A stretch of 48,620 nucleotides of DNA from Verrucomicrobiia bacterium (GTDB taxonomy: Bacteria; Verrucomicrobiota; Verrucomicrobiia; Verrucomicrobiales; Akkermansiaceae): positions 1 through 48,620 of the forward strand of contig JAUIJB010000023.1 of NCBI GenBank assembly GCA_030430455.1, written 5' to 3'. The position numbers were made by a program, and so were the translations under genes. The notes below the pieces were generated by a model that searched no databases, was not told the origin of the DNA, and worked only from the letters and a program-made list of their open reading frames with translations. This document shows positions 17,347-26,195 of this stretch, one piece after another; the first letter of the stretch is position 1, and each line of letters begins with the position of its first letter.

Positions 17347-17493
17347 TTGGTTGGGTTGGTCGGATGGGTTCTGCGGCCGAATGACCCACCAGCCAGCGAC
17401 CGCGGCTGGCGGCCGGAGGAATCCGGGGATTCGCTGCATGGATTCATGGGAGCTTGCGCCGGGTTACACAAAGTTTCAGTACTTCATGCTGGC

Positions 17494-17509
17494 TGCAACT
17501 TTATGCAAT
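17494..17509. promoter_or_regulatory. TGCA-N6-TGCA box, copy 4
   Basis: TGCAACTTTATGCAAT is identical to copy 1 over all 16 bases. It lies 147 bp upstream of the secreted CBM gene (- strand), the only gene it could serve nearby: the next + strand gene is over 900 bp away. No clear -35 follows on the - strand. Confidence 0.7.
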
Positions 17510-17600
17510 CATGTCCTACTTTGCGGCCATGCCAAGTCAATTCGTGGCGAATTCCCGCACGTTCCCCGGCGCGGCCGCCGGCATGCCCTCACGGCGGGCT

Positions 17601-17693
17601 GCCACCACCCATGCGGGGCTGCCGCCACCCATGCGGGGCCGCCGCCACCCATGCGGGGCCGCCGCCACCCATGCGGGGCCGCCGCCACCCATG
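17601..17693. repeat. 20-bp tandem repeat, about 4.6 copies
   Basis: Units GCCGCCACCCATGCGGGGCC begin at 17601, 17621, 17641, 17661 and 17681 (the last partial); copies 3 and 4 are identical. Each has a CCC-ATGC-GGG mini-hairpin. A 20-bp period cannot keep a reading frame, so it is not coding. It ends 67 bp from the stop of the ACT-domain gene. Confidence 0.92.
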
Positions 17694-17760
17694 GCCCGCT
17701 CAGCGCACGCTCCCCCCCCATCACTGGCGGCCGGGCCGTGCGGGGGATTTCAAGCGTCTC

Positions 17761-18267
17761 CTAGTCCTCGCCCAGCGTCACCGCGAGGTCCTCGCCGAGG
17801 TCCTCGATCGCCTCGACCAGGCGGCTGGTGGCGGCCTCCTCGGGCAGCGAGACCACGCCGCGGGCGTGGAAGATCGGGTGACCGGCCATCGCCGCGCTCT
17901 CCAGCGTGGTGGCGAGTTCCTCGACGTTGCCGCCGGCGGCGACGATCGCCGCCGAGAGTTCGCGGATGATCCCGGGGCGGTCGTTGCCGACGACGTCGAT
18001 CGACACCGCGGCGCGACCCGCGAGCTCATCCGCCTCGTCACGCTGGACCTGCACCGAGAGCCCCTCGATGGCCTGCACCGCGCGCTCCAGCGCATCGACG
18101 GCGGAGGCCTCGCACTCGACCCGGAGAATCCCGGCAAAGCGGCCGGCGAGGTGGGCCATGCGGCTTTCCAGCCAGTTGCCGCCGGCGTCCGCGACCGCGG
18201 TGGAAAGTGCCTGCACCAGACCCGGCCGGTCCGGGCCGAGGATTGTCATCACCAGCGATTGATTCAT
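17761..18267 (-). CDS. Tandem ACT-domain protein, GcvR-like
   Basis: 168 aa with two ACT domains. The first is at 1-80 (MNQSLVMTILGPDRPGLVQALS) and the second at ~88-165 (AVSIDVVGNDRPGIIRELSAAI). The repeated G-x-DRPG-I/L motif is the ligand-binding turn of ACT domains that sense amino acids. This is the layout of GcvR, the glycine-cleavage regulator of E. coli, but no gcv gene or DNA-binding partner is nearby, so the target is unknown. The ATG at 18267 starts the first ACT strand. Confidence 0.85.
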   Translation of the reverse strand: MNQSLVMTILGPDRPGLVQALSTAVADAGGNWLESRMAHLAGRFAGILRVECEASAVDALERAVQAIEGLSVQVQRDEADELAGRAAVSIDVVGNDRPGIIRELSAAIVAAGGNVEELATTLESAAMAGHPIFHARGVVSLPEEAATSRLVEAIEDLGEDLAVTLGED

Positions 18268-18371
18268 GGGGCCACCAGCTAGGCCCGAGCGGCGGCTTTT
18301 CGCAATCCCACAATCCCGCAATTCATTAATACTCAGGCAATCCTAGTTGTTTATTTTAGAAAAAATGATCA

Positions 18372-18400
18372 TTGACCGAACCTTTCACTTCGCCGTATTT
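18372..18400 (+). promoter_or_regulatory. Promoter of the 18422 gene
   Basis: TTGACC (18372-18377), 17-bp spacer, GTATTT (18395-18400), in an unusually AT-rich stretch (about 18315-18370). The start codon follows after about 22 bp. Confidence 0.5.
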
Positions 18401-18421
18401 CGGGTGCAAAGGTTTTTCGCC

Positions 18422-19117
18422 ATGATCCTTCCCGACACGCTCAAACCCCTGCCGGTCGCGCCCCCCGACGAGCCGGCTTCCTCCGCGTCCCACGACTCTT
18501 CCCGCGGCTTCAGCGACGGGGACGCCTTCGTCAGTGAGCGCTCGGTGCGCCAGCTGCTGCTCGGCCCGATGGTGGTCGCGGGCGCGCCTGGGTCCCGGCC
18601 CGTCGGCAGCGCGCCAGCAAGCCGCCCGCCGGTCGGGCTCAAGCCGATGGACGAGGACAGCTTCGCCGGCCCGACCCTGATTCCGCTCGATGAGCCCGCC
18701 GTGGCCGCCGTGCCCGCGGTGGGCGATGCTCCGGGAGCCGCGGCGGAAGCGGACGGCGAGTCGCCCTTCATCGTCCTCGCCAAGGGCCAGTCGATCCGCC
18801 GCGCCCCGAAGCCGGACTATCGCCCCGGCGACCGCCATCCGGCGCTCGAGGAAAACCAGGGCGCGCTGCCGCCGTGCCCGCGCCGCGGAGCGGTGAACCG
18901 CTTCAGGCGGCGTGTCCCGCGCAGCCCGAAGGTCTGGCTGGCCGCCGCGGCCGCCGCCACCCTCGCCTTCCTCGCCACCGCCACCATGGTCGACTTTGTC
19001 GCGCGGAAGGCGGCGCAGCAGTTCGGCATGAGCACCGAGCCGGTGCCGATCACGCCCGCGCCCCCCAGCCAGGCGGCCGAGCCCGCGGCACCGTCGCTCG
19101 CCTCGCGCGCCCGCTGA
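18422..19117 (+). CDS. Single-pass membrane protein of unknown function
   Basis: 231 aa. The N-terminal ~165 residues are Pro/Ala/Asp-rich and probably disordered. A basic segment (NRFRRRVPRSPK) is followed by one transmembrane helix at ~173-195 (WLAAAAAATLAFLATATMV) and a ~40-residue Pro/Ala tail. The charge pattern suggests the long N-terminal part is cytoplasmic. No family is recognised. The start at 18422 is favoured by a promoter just upstream and because the in-frame extension (MFILEKMIIDRTF...) runs through that promoter. Confidence 0.6.
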   Translation: MILPDTLKPLPVAPPDEPASSASHDSSRGFSDGDAFVSERSVRQLLLGPMVVAGAPGSRPVGSAPASRPPVGLKPMDEDSFAGPTLIPLDEPAVAAVPAVGDAPGAAAEADGESPFIVLAKGQSIRRAPKPDYRPGDRHPALEENQGALPPCPRRGAVNRFRRRVPRSPKVWLAAAAAATLAFLATATMVDFVARKAAQQFGMSTEPVPITPAPPSQAAEPAAPSLASRAR

Positions 19118-19273
19118 CCCGTTGGCGATTCAGCCCCTCAGCCCGCCGGGGCCCGCCAATCCCGCCGTGAGGCGGCGAAGGCGCGGGGTTCCGGCAGCGG
19201 CCCGGCAGGCGCCACATTTGCCCATCTTTTGCCTATCCAAGCCGGACCGGCTGCCGTTGTCATACCGACAGTC

Positions 19274-20880
19274 ATGCGCCCCTTCCTCGCCTTCATCCCG
19301 ATCCTCGTCCTGGCCCTGTGCGGCTGCGATCGGGAGAGCCAGGTCGAGCGCGCCACCCGCGAGGGCATCCTGATCCTCGGCAACAGCAACGAGCCCAAGG
19401 GCCTCGACCCCCACCTCGTCTCCGGCGTCCTCGAGTCGAACATCCTCCACGCCCTGTTCGAGGGGCTCTGCTCGCTGCACCCGAGCGAGGACGGCACCGC
19501 CCTGCCCGGCGCGGCGGAGCGCTGGGAGGCCAGCGAGGACTTCACCACCTGGACCTTCCACCTGCGGCCCGGGGGCGTTTGGTCCGACGGCACCCCGCTG
19601 ACCGCCCACGACTTCGCCTTCGCCTACCAGCGCATCCTCTCGCCGAAGCTCGCCGCGCAGTACGCCGCGATGCTCTACTTCATCCGCGGCGCCGAGGCCT
19701 TCAACCGCGGCGAGACCGACGACTTCTCGACCGTCGGCGTCGAGGTGGTCGACGACTTCACCCTGCGGATCCATCTGCGCGGCCCGATGCCCTTCCTGCC
19801 GGAGGTCACCAAGCACTACACCTGGTATCCGGTCCCGCGCCACGCGGTCCTGCGCCACGGCCGGATCGACGACCGCTTCACCGACTGGACCAAGCCCGGC
19901 AACCTGGTCTCCAACGGCCCCTTCACCCTGAAGAGCTGGCGGGTGACCCACCACATCGAGGTCGAGCGCAACCCGCACTACTGGGACGCCGCAACCCTGA
20001 CCCTCAACGGGGTGCGCTTCCTGCCGATCAGCAACACCTACACCGAGACCCGCATGTTCCTCGACGGGCAGCTGCACGCCACCTACACGCTGCCGCCGGA
20101 GATGATCGAGTATGCCCGCGAGAGGATGCCGGACATGCTGCGCCAGGAACCCTACGTCGGCGTCAACTTCCTGCGCTGCAACGTCGAGCACCCGCCGCTC
20201 GACAAGCCGGAGGTCCGCCGCGCGCTCGCTCTGGCCATCGACCGCCGCTCGATCATCGACAACATCCTGCAGGGCGGCCAGCAACCGGCCACCGGCATCG
20301 TGCCGCCCTTCGGCGGCTATGAGCCGCCCGGCGACATCAGCTTCGACCCGGAGGAGGCCAAGCGCCTGCTCGCCGGCTCGGGCTTCGAGAACGCCCGCGG
20401 GCTGCCCTCGCTGCAGCTGCTGACCACCGACCGCGACGTCTCGCGGCGGCTCGCCGAGGCCCTCCAGGCGATGTGGAAGCAGCACCTCGACCTCGAGGTG
20501 CGCATCGTCCAGCGCGAGTGGACCACCTACCTCCAGCAGCAGCAGGACGGCGAGTACGACATCGCCACCGGCGGCTGGATCGGCGACTACCTCGACCCCA
20601 CCACCTTCCTCGAAATGTGGCGCAAGGACGACGGCAACAACAACACCCGCTGGTCGAGCCGCGAGTACGAGCGGCTGCTCGGCGTCGCCGAGGGCACCCC
20701 CGACCCGGCGGCCCGCTACGGCGTGCTGGCCGACGCCGAGCGCACCCTGCTCGCCGAGATCCCGGTGATCCCGCTCTACTGGTACACCACCAACTACCTG
20801 ATCCGGCCCGAGGTGAAGAACTGGAACCCGCTCCTGCTCAACCACCATCCCTACAAGTTCATCCGGCTGGAACCCGACCG

Positions 20881-20884
<4 letters not shown>
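19274..20884 (+). CDS. oppA: Oligopeptide ABC transporter, substrate-binding lipoprotein
   Basis: 536 aa extracytoplasmic solute-binding protein family 5 (OppA/MppA-like). The lipoprotein signal MRPFLAFIPILVLALCGC puts the acylated Cys near residue 18. Family motifs are PKGLDPHLVSGVLESNIL, GVWSDGTPLTAHDFAFAYQR, NPHYWDA and ALALAIDRRSIIDNIL. It binds peptides and delivers them to the permease encoded by the next two genes. Its stop overlaps the next start (ATGA). The specificity (tri/oligopeptide or cell-wall peptide) cannot be read from sequence. Confidence 0.92.
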
Positions 20885-21803
<919 letters not shown>

Positions 21804-21804
<1 letters not shown>

Positions 21805-22778
21805 TGAACGGATCCGCCGACACCATTCCCGCGCAGGACGTCGCGGCACGGGCCGAGCAGGGCACCTCGCTGTGGAAGGACGCCTGGCTGCGGCTGCGCC
21901 GCAACAAGCTGGCGATGGTCGGCCTGGTGCTGGTCGTGCTGATCCTCGCGGCCTGCTTCGTCGTCCCGCTGTTCATCGATCTCGACCCGAACACCCAGCG
22001 CCTCGACCGCAAGTTCGAGGCACCCAGCGCGACCCACTGGCTCGGCACCGACCAGCTCGGCCGCGACCTGCTGCACCGCATCGTCGAGGGCGGCCAGATC
22101 TCGCTGCTGGTCGCCTTCTTCGCCACCTTCCTCACCGGCATCGTTGGCATCCTCTACGGCGGCATCGCCGGCTACGTCGGCGGGCGGGTGGACTCGGTGA
22201 TGATGCGGATCGTCGACGGCCTCCTCGCGATGCCCTTCCTGATCATCGTCATCCTGTTCCGCGAGCTCATCAAGGTGCCCGTCGAGAAGCTCTCCGACTG
22301 GCTGATCGCCGACGTCGGCCTGTCCACCGACCTGGTCCTGCGCTTCGGCAACATCGCCCCGCTGATCGTCGCCATCGCGGCCTTCGGCTGGCTGACCATG
22401 GGCCGCATCGTGCGCACCCAGGCGGCCTCGCTGGTCGAGCTCGAGTTCGTCGAGGCGGCGCGCTCGCTCGGTCTCGGCCACGGCCGGATCCTGCTCCGCC
22501 ACATCCTGCCCAACGCGCTGGGGCCGATCATCATCTACGCCACCCTGACGGTGCCGAGCTTCATCCTCTACGAGGCCACGCTGTCGTTCCTCGGTCTCGG
22601 CATCGAGCCGCCGCACGCCTCGTGGGGCAGCCTGATCAAGGAGGGCGCGAACTTCCTCGAGACCCGCCCGGCGCTGATCCTGATCCCCGGCCTGGTGTTC
22701 TCGACCACGCTGTTCGCGCTCAACTTCCTCGGCGACGGCCTGCGCGACGCGCTCGACCCGAAGTCATCGAAGGACTGA
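21804..22778 (+). CDS. oppC: Oligopeptide ABC transporter permease, OppC type
   Basis: 324 aa. An N-terminal OppC segment (LWKDAWLRLRRNKLAMVGLV) is followed by THWLGTDQLGRDLLHRIVEGGQ-type sequence, six membrane segments and the EAA motif EFVEAARSLGLGHGRILLRHILPN. It pairs with OppB to form the channel. No ATPase subunit follows; the next gene is radC, so the transporter must use ATPases encoded elsewhere. Confidence 0.93.
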
Positions 22779-22873
22779 GCGGGCCGCGCGGCCCTGGCAG
22801 GCCGCCCGGGATGACCCGAATTCGGTCCGGCCCGGCCGGCGCGGCACAAATTCCTTGCCCGCGGGTCTCGATG

Positions 22874-22887
22874 TGTTCATAAGAACA
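22874..22887. promoter_or_regulatory. LexA (SOS) box upstream of radC
   Basis: TGTTCATAAGAACA is a perfect match to the TGTTC-N4-GAACA LexA operator described for Verrucomicrobia. It ends 5 bp before the radC ATG, so bound LexA would block initiation or early elongation. Confidence 0.7.
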
Positions 22888-22892
22888 TCGTC

Positions 22893-23576
22893 ATGATCCG
22901 CGACCTTCCCGACTCCGAGCGGCCACGTGAGCGCCTCGAGCGGCTCGGCGCCGGCGCGCTGAGCCATGCCGAGCTGCTCGCCATCTTCCTGCGCTCCGGT
23001 GCCACCGGGATCAGCGCGATCGAGGTCGGCGAGCAGCTCCTCGGTCACTTCGGGTCGATCGCCGCGCTGGGCGCCGCCGGGGTCGACGAGCTGCGGGCGC
23101 AGCACGGCATCGGCCAGGCCAAGGCCTGCCAGCTGGCCGCCGCCTTCGAACTCGGCTCGCGTGCCGCGGAGGAGCGACTCTCGGGCGTGCCGCTCGATGC
23201 GCCCGAGCGCATCCACGAGCTCTTCGCGCCGCGCCTCGCCTTCCTCAATCATGAGCGGCTGGTGGTGGCGCTGGTCGACAGCCGCCTGCAGCACCTCGGC
23301 AGCAGCGAGATCAGCAACGGCACCCTCAGCGAGACCTCGGCCCACCCGCGCGACATCCTGCGCCCGGTCGTCCTGCGCAATGCCCACGGCTTCGCGCTGG
23401 TCCACAACCATCCCTCCGGCGACCCCGCGCCGAGCCGCGCCGACCGCGAGTTCACCCGGGCCCTCGACGACGCCGCCGGCCTGCTGCAGGTCCGCTTCGT
23501 CGACCACGTCATCATCGGCCGCCCGAGGACCGGCCGGGAGGCCTACTTCTCGTTCCGCGAGGCCGGTTTGCTGTAG
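22893..23576 (+). CDS. radC: RadC/YeeS family JAB-domain protein
   Basis: 227 aa. The N-terminal part (MIRDLPDSERPRERLERLGA, then ALSHAELLAIFLRSG) and a helix-hairpin-helix (LRAQHGIGQAKACQL) lead to the JAB/MPN metalloprotease-like domain with the complete JAMM motif HNHPSGDPAPSRAD starting at residue 171. The family is linked to DNA repair and recombination by name and by frequent competence or SOS regulation; its biochemical role is not settled. Here the SOS link is supported by the LexA box 5 bp upstream. The start matches the family's usual first residues. Confidence 0.94.
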   Translation: MIRDLPDSERPRERLERLGAGALSHAELLAIFLRSGATGISAIEVGEQLLGHFGSIAALGAAGVDELRAQHGIGQAKACQLAAAFELGSRAAEERLSGVPLDAPERIHELFAPRLAFLNHERLVVALVDSRLQHLGSSEISNGTLSETSAHPRDILRPVVLRNAHGFALVHNHPSGDPAPSRADREFTRALDDAAGLLQVRFVDHVIIGRPRTGREAYFSFREAGLL

Positions 23577-23798
23577 GGGCCATCCCCGCCGAAGGCGTCG
23601 GGTTGCCCGCCATGCAGGCGGACTGACTGCGACCCCTGCCGGGGTCGGGATGAAGGGTCGCTCCAAACCCGGGGGTGTCGTCGCGTTGCTCCTCAACCCC
23701 CGGCTCATGGCTGTCATCCCTCCCGGGATGGAAGATCACCATCCCATCCATCCCATCCATCCCGGTCCCCCTCCACGCCGGTCCCCAGGCACCCGGAC
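23577..23798. repeat. REP-like element copy 2 plus GGATGG hairpin
   Basis: 23601-23730 repeats the 14825-14992 element with few substitutions and a ~45-bp deletion after GGTTGCCCGCC, keeping GACCCC-TGCC-GGGGTC and the CCGGGGGT/ACCCCCGG pair. It is followed at about 23727-23767 by GGGATGG-N7-CCATCCC and a short CATCCCATC tandem, close to the right arm of the inverted repeat at 34756-34784. No gene is present. Confidence 0.75.
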
Positions 23799-24803
23799 TC
23801 ACTCCTCCGGCTGCCAGTTGAGCGAGGTCTTGACCTTCACCCGGCCCTGGTACTTGCGGATCGGCTCGGCCTTCTTCTTCCCCTGCCAGCTGACCTCGGA
23901 AAGGATCGTGTCGAGGTCCTCAGCGAGCACCACCGGGTGCAGCAGCGATGCCCAGATCTTGCCGCTGGTGACGGAGACCTCCACGTTGCTGCGCCAGCCA
24001 TCGGGCGAGACCTTGCCGCGCGTCTCATACTCCCCGCTGACCGAGAAGACGCCGCAGGGATGGCCGCCGACCGACTCCACGCCCTCGAAGACGAGGACCA
24101 CCCGGCCACTGACATCGAAGGGATCGAGGATCTTCAGGTTGCTGCCGGTCAGGGTGATCCGGTCGCCCGGCTTCCAACTCCGCCGGGAGGAAAACCACTG
24201 CACCCGCGGGTGCGCGCCGCAGGAGATCAGGATCTGCGGCACCCGGTCCTCGAGGGTATCCGCCCAGACCTCCTTCTCGAACTCGATCGGCCCCGCGCCG
24301 CGACGCAGGCCCCAACCCTTCTCGTAGAGGGCGAACTCGATGCCCTTGCCGACCAGCGGGCTGCGCGGCTGGGCGGAAGCGGCCTCCCCGTCGACAACCT
24401 CCTCCGCGCCCTGCTGGACACCCATCCGCTCGAGGGTCATCTCCAGCTGTCCCGGACGCTTGCGGTAGAGCACCTCGGTGACCTTCCTGTGCCTGAGGGT
24501 CCTCACCTCGCGACCGAAGGCGGAACTCTCGACGACCTTCACGTCGTCGTAGTCGACGGTCATCTGGATCCAGGACGACACCGAGCTGGGAAAGACCAGG
24601 TCACGGCGGAAGCGCACGCCCTCGCCGTCGCGCTCGATCTGCGACTCGAGCTCCGGCGAGATCTTGCCTCCCGGCAGGGCCACCGTCCGCCCCGGCGTCC
24701 CCGACTTGCCGCCCACCAGCGACTTGGCCTGGTCGCAACCGGAGTGCGCCATCACCGCCAGCAAGGCGATCCAGGCAACTCCGATTCGACGCATCATGCT
24801 CAT
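23799..24803 (-). CDS. Lipoprotein of unknown function
   Basis: 334 aa. The signal MMRRIGVAWIALLAVMAHSGC implies lipidation at Cys23, although the lipobox (HSGC) is imperfect. The mature part is mostly beta-strand with charged loops (VRFRRDLVFPSSVSSWIQM, GDRITLTGSNLKILDPFDVS, VEVSVTSGKIWASLLHPVV). The content fits an envelope protein, but I recognise no domain. It lies 49 bp downstream of cysE on the same strand and could be cotranscribed. An in-frame ATG at 24797 is an alternative start. Confidence 0.72.
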   Translation of the reverse strand: MSMMRRIGVAWIALLAVMAHSGCDQAKSLVGGKSGTPGRTVALPGGKISPELESQIERDGEGVRFRRDLVFPSSVSSWIQMTVDYDDVKVVESSAFGREVRTLRHRKVTEVLYRKRPGQLEMTLERMGVQQGAEEVVDGEAASAQPRSPLVGKGIEFALYEKGWGLRRGAGPIEFEKEVWADTLEDRVPQILISCGAHPRVQWFSSRRSWKPGDRITLTGSNLKILDPFDVSGRVVLVFEGVESVGGHPCGVFSVSGEYETRGKVSPDGWRSNVEVSVTSGKIWASLLHPVVLAEDLDTILSEVSWQGKKKAEPIRKYQGRVKVKTSLNWQPEE

Positions 24804-24852
24804 GATCTAGCATCCGCCCCCCCGGGTGACGAGCCCCGGCCGCGGTCCGGAA

Positions 24853-25716
24853 TCATCTCCTTGCGCGGCATCCGAGGCGTTGGTCCATCTCCAGGGCCGG
24901 GGATTCCTCGCTGCTCTCCCCGACCACCTGGGCCGGCACGCCGGCGACGGTGGTGTGGGGGGCCACGTCGGTCAGGACCACGCTGCCGGCACCGACCTTC
25001 GCGCCCTCGCCGATCTCGACGCGGCCGAGGATCTTCGCGCCGGCACCGAGCAGGACGCCCGAGCGCACCACCGGGTGGCGGTCGCCGGTCTGCTTGCCGG
25101 TGCCGCCCAGCGTCACCTCGTGGAGGATCGAGACGTTGTCCTCGATGATCGCCGTCTCGCCGACCACGAAGCTCGTCGCGTGGTCGAGCATGATGCCGCA
25201 GCCGATCCGGGCCGCCGGGTGGATGTCCACCGCGAACACCTCGCTCACGAGACTGGAAAAGTAGTACGCCAAGTCCCGTCGGTCATCGCCCCACAGGCTG
25301 TGCGCCACGCGGTAGGTCGAGATGGCCATGAAGCCCTTGAAGAACAGCAGGGGCTGCAGCGGCGAGTCGCAGGCGGGGTCGCGCTCGACGATCGCGCAGA
25401 GGTCGCGGGCGGCGCTGTCGACGATCGTCGGGTCGCCGAGGATCGTGTCGGTCAGCAGCGGCGTGAGCTCGTCGCGGGTCATGTCCTCGCGGGCCATCTT
25501 GCGGGCCAGCCGGGAGCCCAGCGCGGTGCCGAGGCAGGGGTGGCCGAGGACGACGTCCTCGATGAGGGTGCGCAGGCCATGCTCCTGCTCCTGGATCGCC
25601 TCGGCGTGCTCGCGGACCTGCTGCCAGACCCGCGCGACGTCGACCGGCGACGGCTGACAGACACGCGGCGGATTCGCCTTCCCCGCCCGATCCCTGATGT
25701 GTTCCTTAGTTCTCAT
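24853..25716 (-). CDS. cysE: Serine O-acetyltransferase
   Basis: 287 aa. Transfers acetyl from acetyl-CoA to L-serine, giving O-acetylserine for cysteine synthesis. The alpha-helical N-terminal domain (VARVWQQVREHAEAI; LLFFKGFMAISTYRVAHSLW) precedes a left-handed beta-helix of hexapeptide repeats: DIHPAARIGCGIMLDHATSFVVGE, then VSILHEVTLGGTGKQTGDRHP and GAKILGRVEIGEGAKVGAGSVV. The catalytic Asp-His of DHATSFVVGE is present. No alternative ATG or GTG start exists in the first ~40 codons, so its start overlaps that of the divergent Rrf2 gene. Confidence 0.94.
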   Translation of the reverse strand: MRTKEHIRDRAGKANPPRVCQPSPVDVARVWQQVREHAEAIQEQEHGLRTLIEDVVLGHPCLGTALGSRLARKMAREDMTRDELTPLLTDTILGDPTIVDSAARDLCAIVERDPACDSPLQPLLFFKGFMAISTYRVAHSLWGDDRRDLAYYFSSLVSEVFAVDIHPAARIGCGIMLDHATSFVVGETAIIEDNVSILHEVTLGGTGKQTGDRHPVVRSGVLLGAGAKILGRVEIGEGAKVGAGSVVLTDVAPHTTVAGVPAQVVGESSEESPALEMDQRLGCRARR

Positions 25717-26128
25717 GCGGATTTCGCAGAAGCTCGACTACGCCTGCCGGGCGATGACCCAGCTGGCCAAGCGTCATGACGGCAACACCATGACACGTCT
25801 CGAGGAACTTGCACACCGCGAAGACGTCTCGTCCAACTTTCTCGTCCAGATCCTCAACGACCTGCGCCGGGGGGGGCTGGTCGAGAGCCGGCGCGGCAAG
25901 GCCGGCGGCTACCTGCTGGCACGGATGCCGGAGAACATCTCGCTGCGCGAGATCGTCGAGGCCGTCGAGCCCGACCTGCTGGTCTTCACGGCCCACACCG
26001 AGGGCGAGAGCGGCGCGGTCGTCCGCGACCTCTGGGTCGGCATCGCCGCGCGCCTGAGGGAGGACCTCGGCCGGATCAGCCTGCGCCAGCTCGCCAGCCG
26101 CGGCGGCGAGCCGATGTACTACATCTGA
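25715..26128 (+). CDS. Rrf2-family transcriptional regulator, CymR-like
   Basis: 137 aa winged-helix regulator: MRISQKLDYACRAMTQLAKR, LEELAHREDVSSNFLVQILNDLRRGGLVESRRGKAGGYLLA, and SLREIVEAVEP. The only Cys is in DYACRAM; the three-Cys cluster of IscR/NsrR is missing, so an Fe-S sensor is unlikely. With cysE as divergent neighbour, the best analogy is CymR, which represses cysteine genes together with CysK (inference). The ATG at 25715 is the family start; another at 25697 adds six residues and overlaps cysE further. Confidence 0.9.
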   Translation: MRISQKLDYACRAMTQLAKRHDGNTMTRLEELAHREDVSSNFLVQILNDLRRGGLVESRRGKAGGYLLARMPENISLREIVEAVEPDLLVFTAHTEGESGAVVRDLWVGIAARLREDLGRISLRQLASRGGEPMYYI

Positions 26129-26195
26129 CGCAGCTGGCCCGCGCCCGGGACACTGCCATTCCGGAAGACGCAAGGGGACCGCCATCACCGGGAGT

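Larger units (their letters stand above)
17347..17760. other. Intergenic stretch of 414 bp
   Basis: Holds the leader of the 15115-17346 gene with a GCCAGC/GCTGGC hairpin near 17390, TGCA box copy 4 at 17494, and the 20-bp tandem repeat at 17601. No coding sequence is supported. Confidence 0.7.

Noticed and set aside
17601..17693. Possible CRISPR array
   Set aside because: The units are contiguous 20-mers without unique spacers, and no cas genes are present.
25699..25712. Possible LexA box before the Rrf2 gene (TGTTCCTTAGTTCT)
   Set aside because: Only the left half matches TGTTC-N4-GAACA; the right half is GTTCT in direct orientation.
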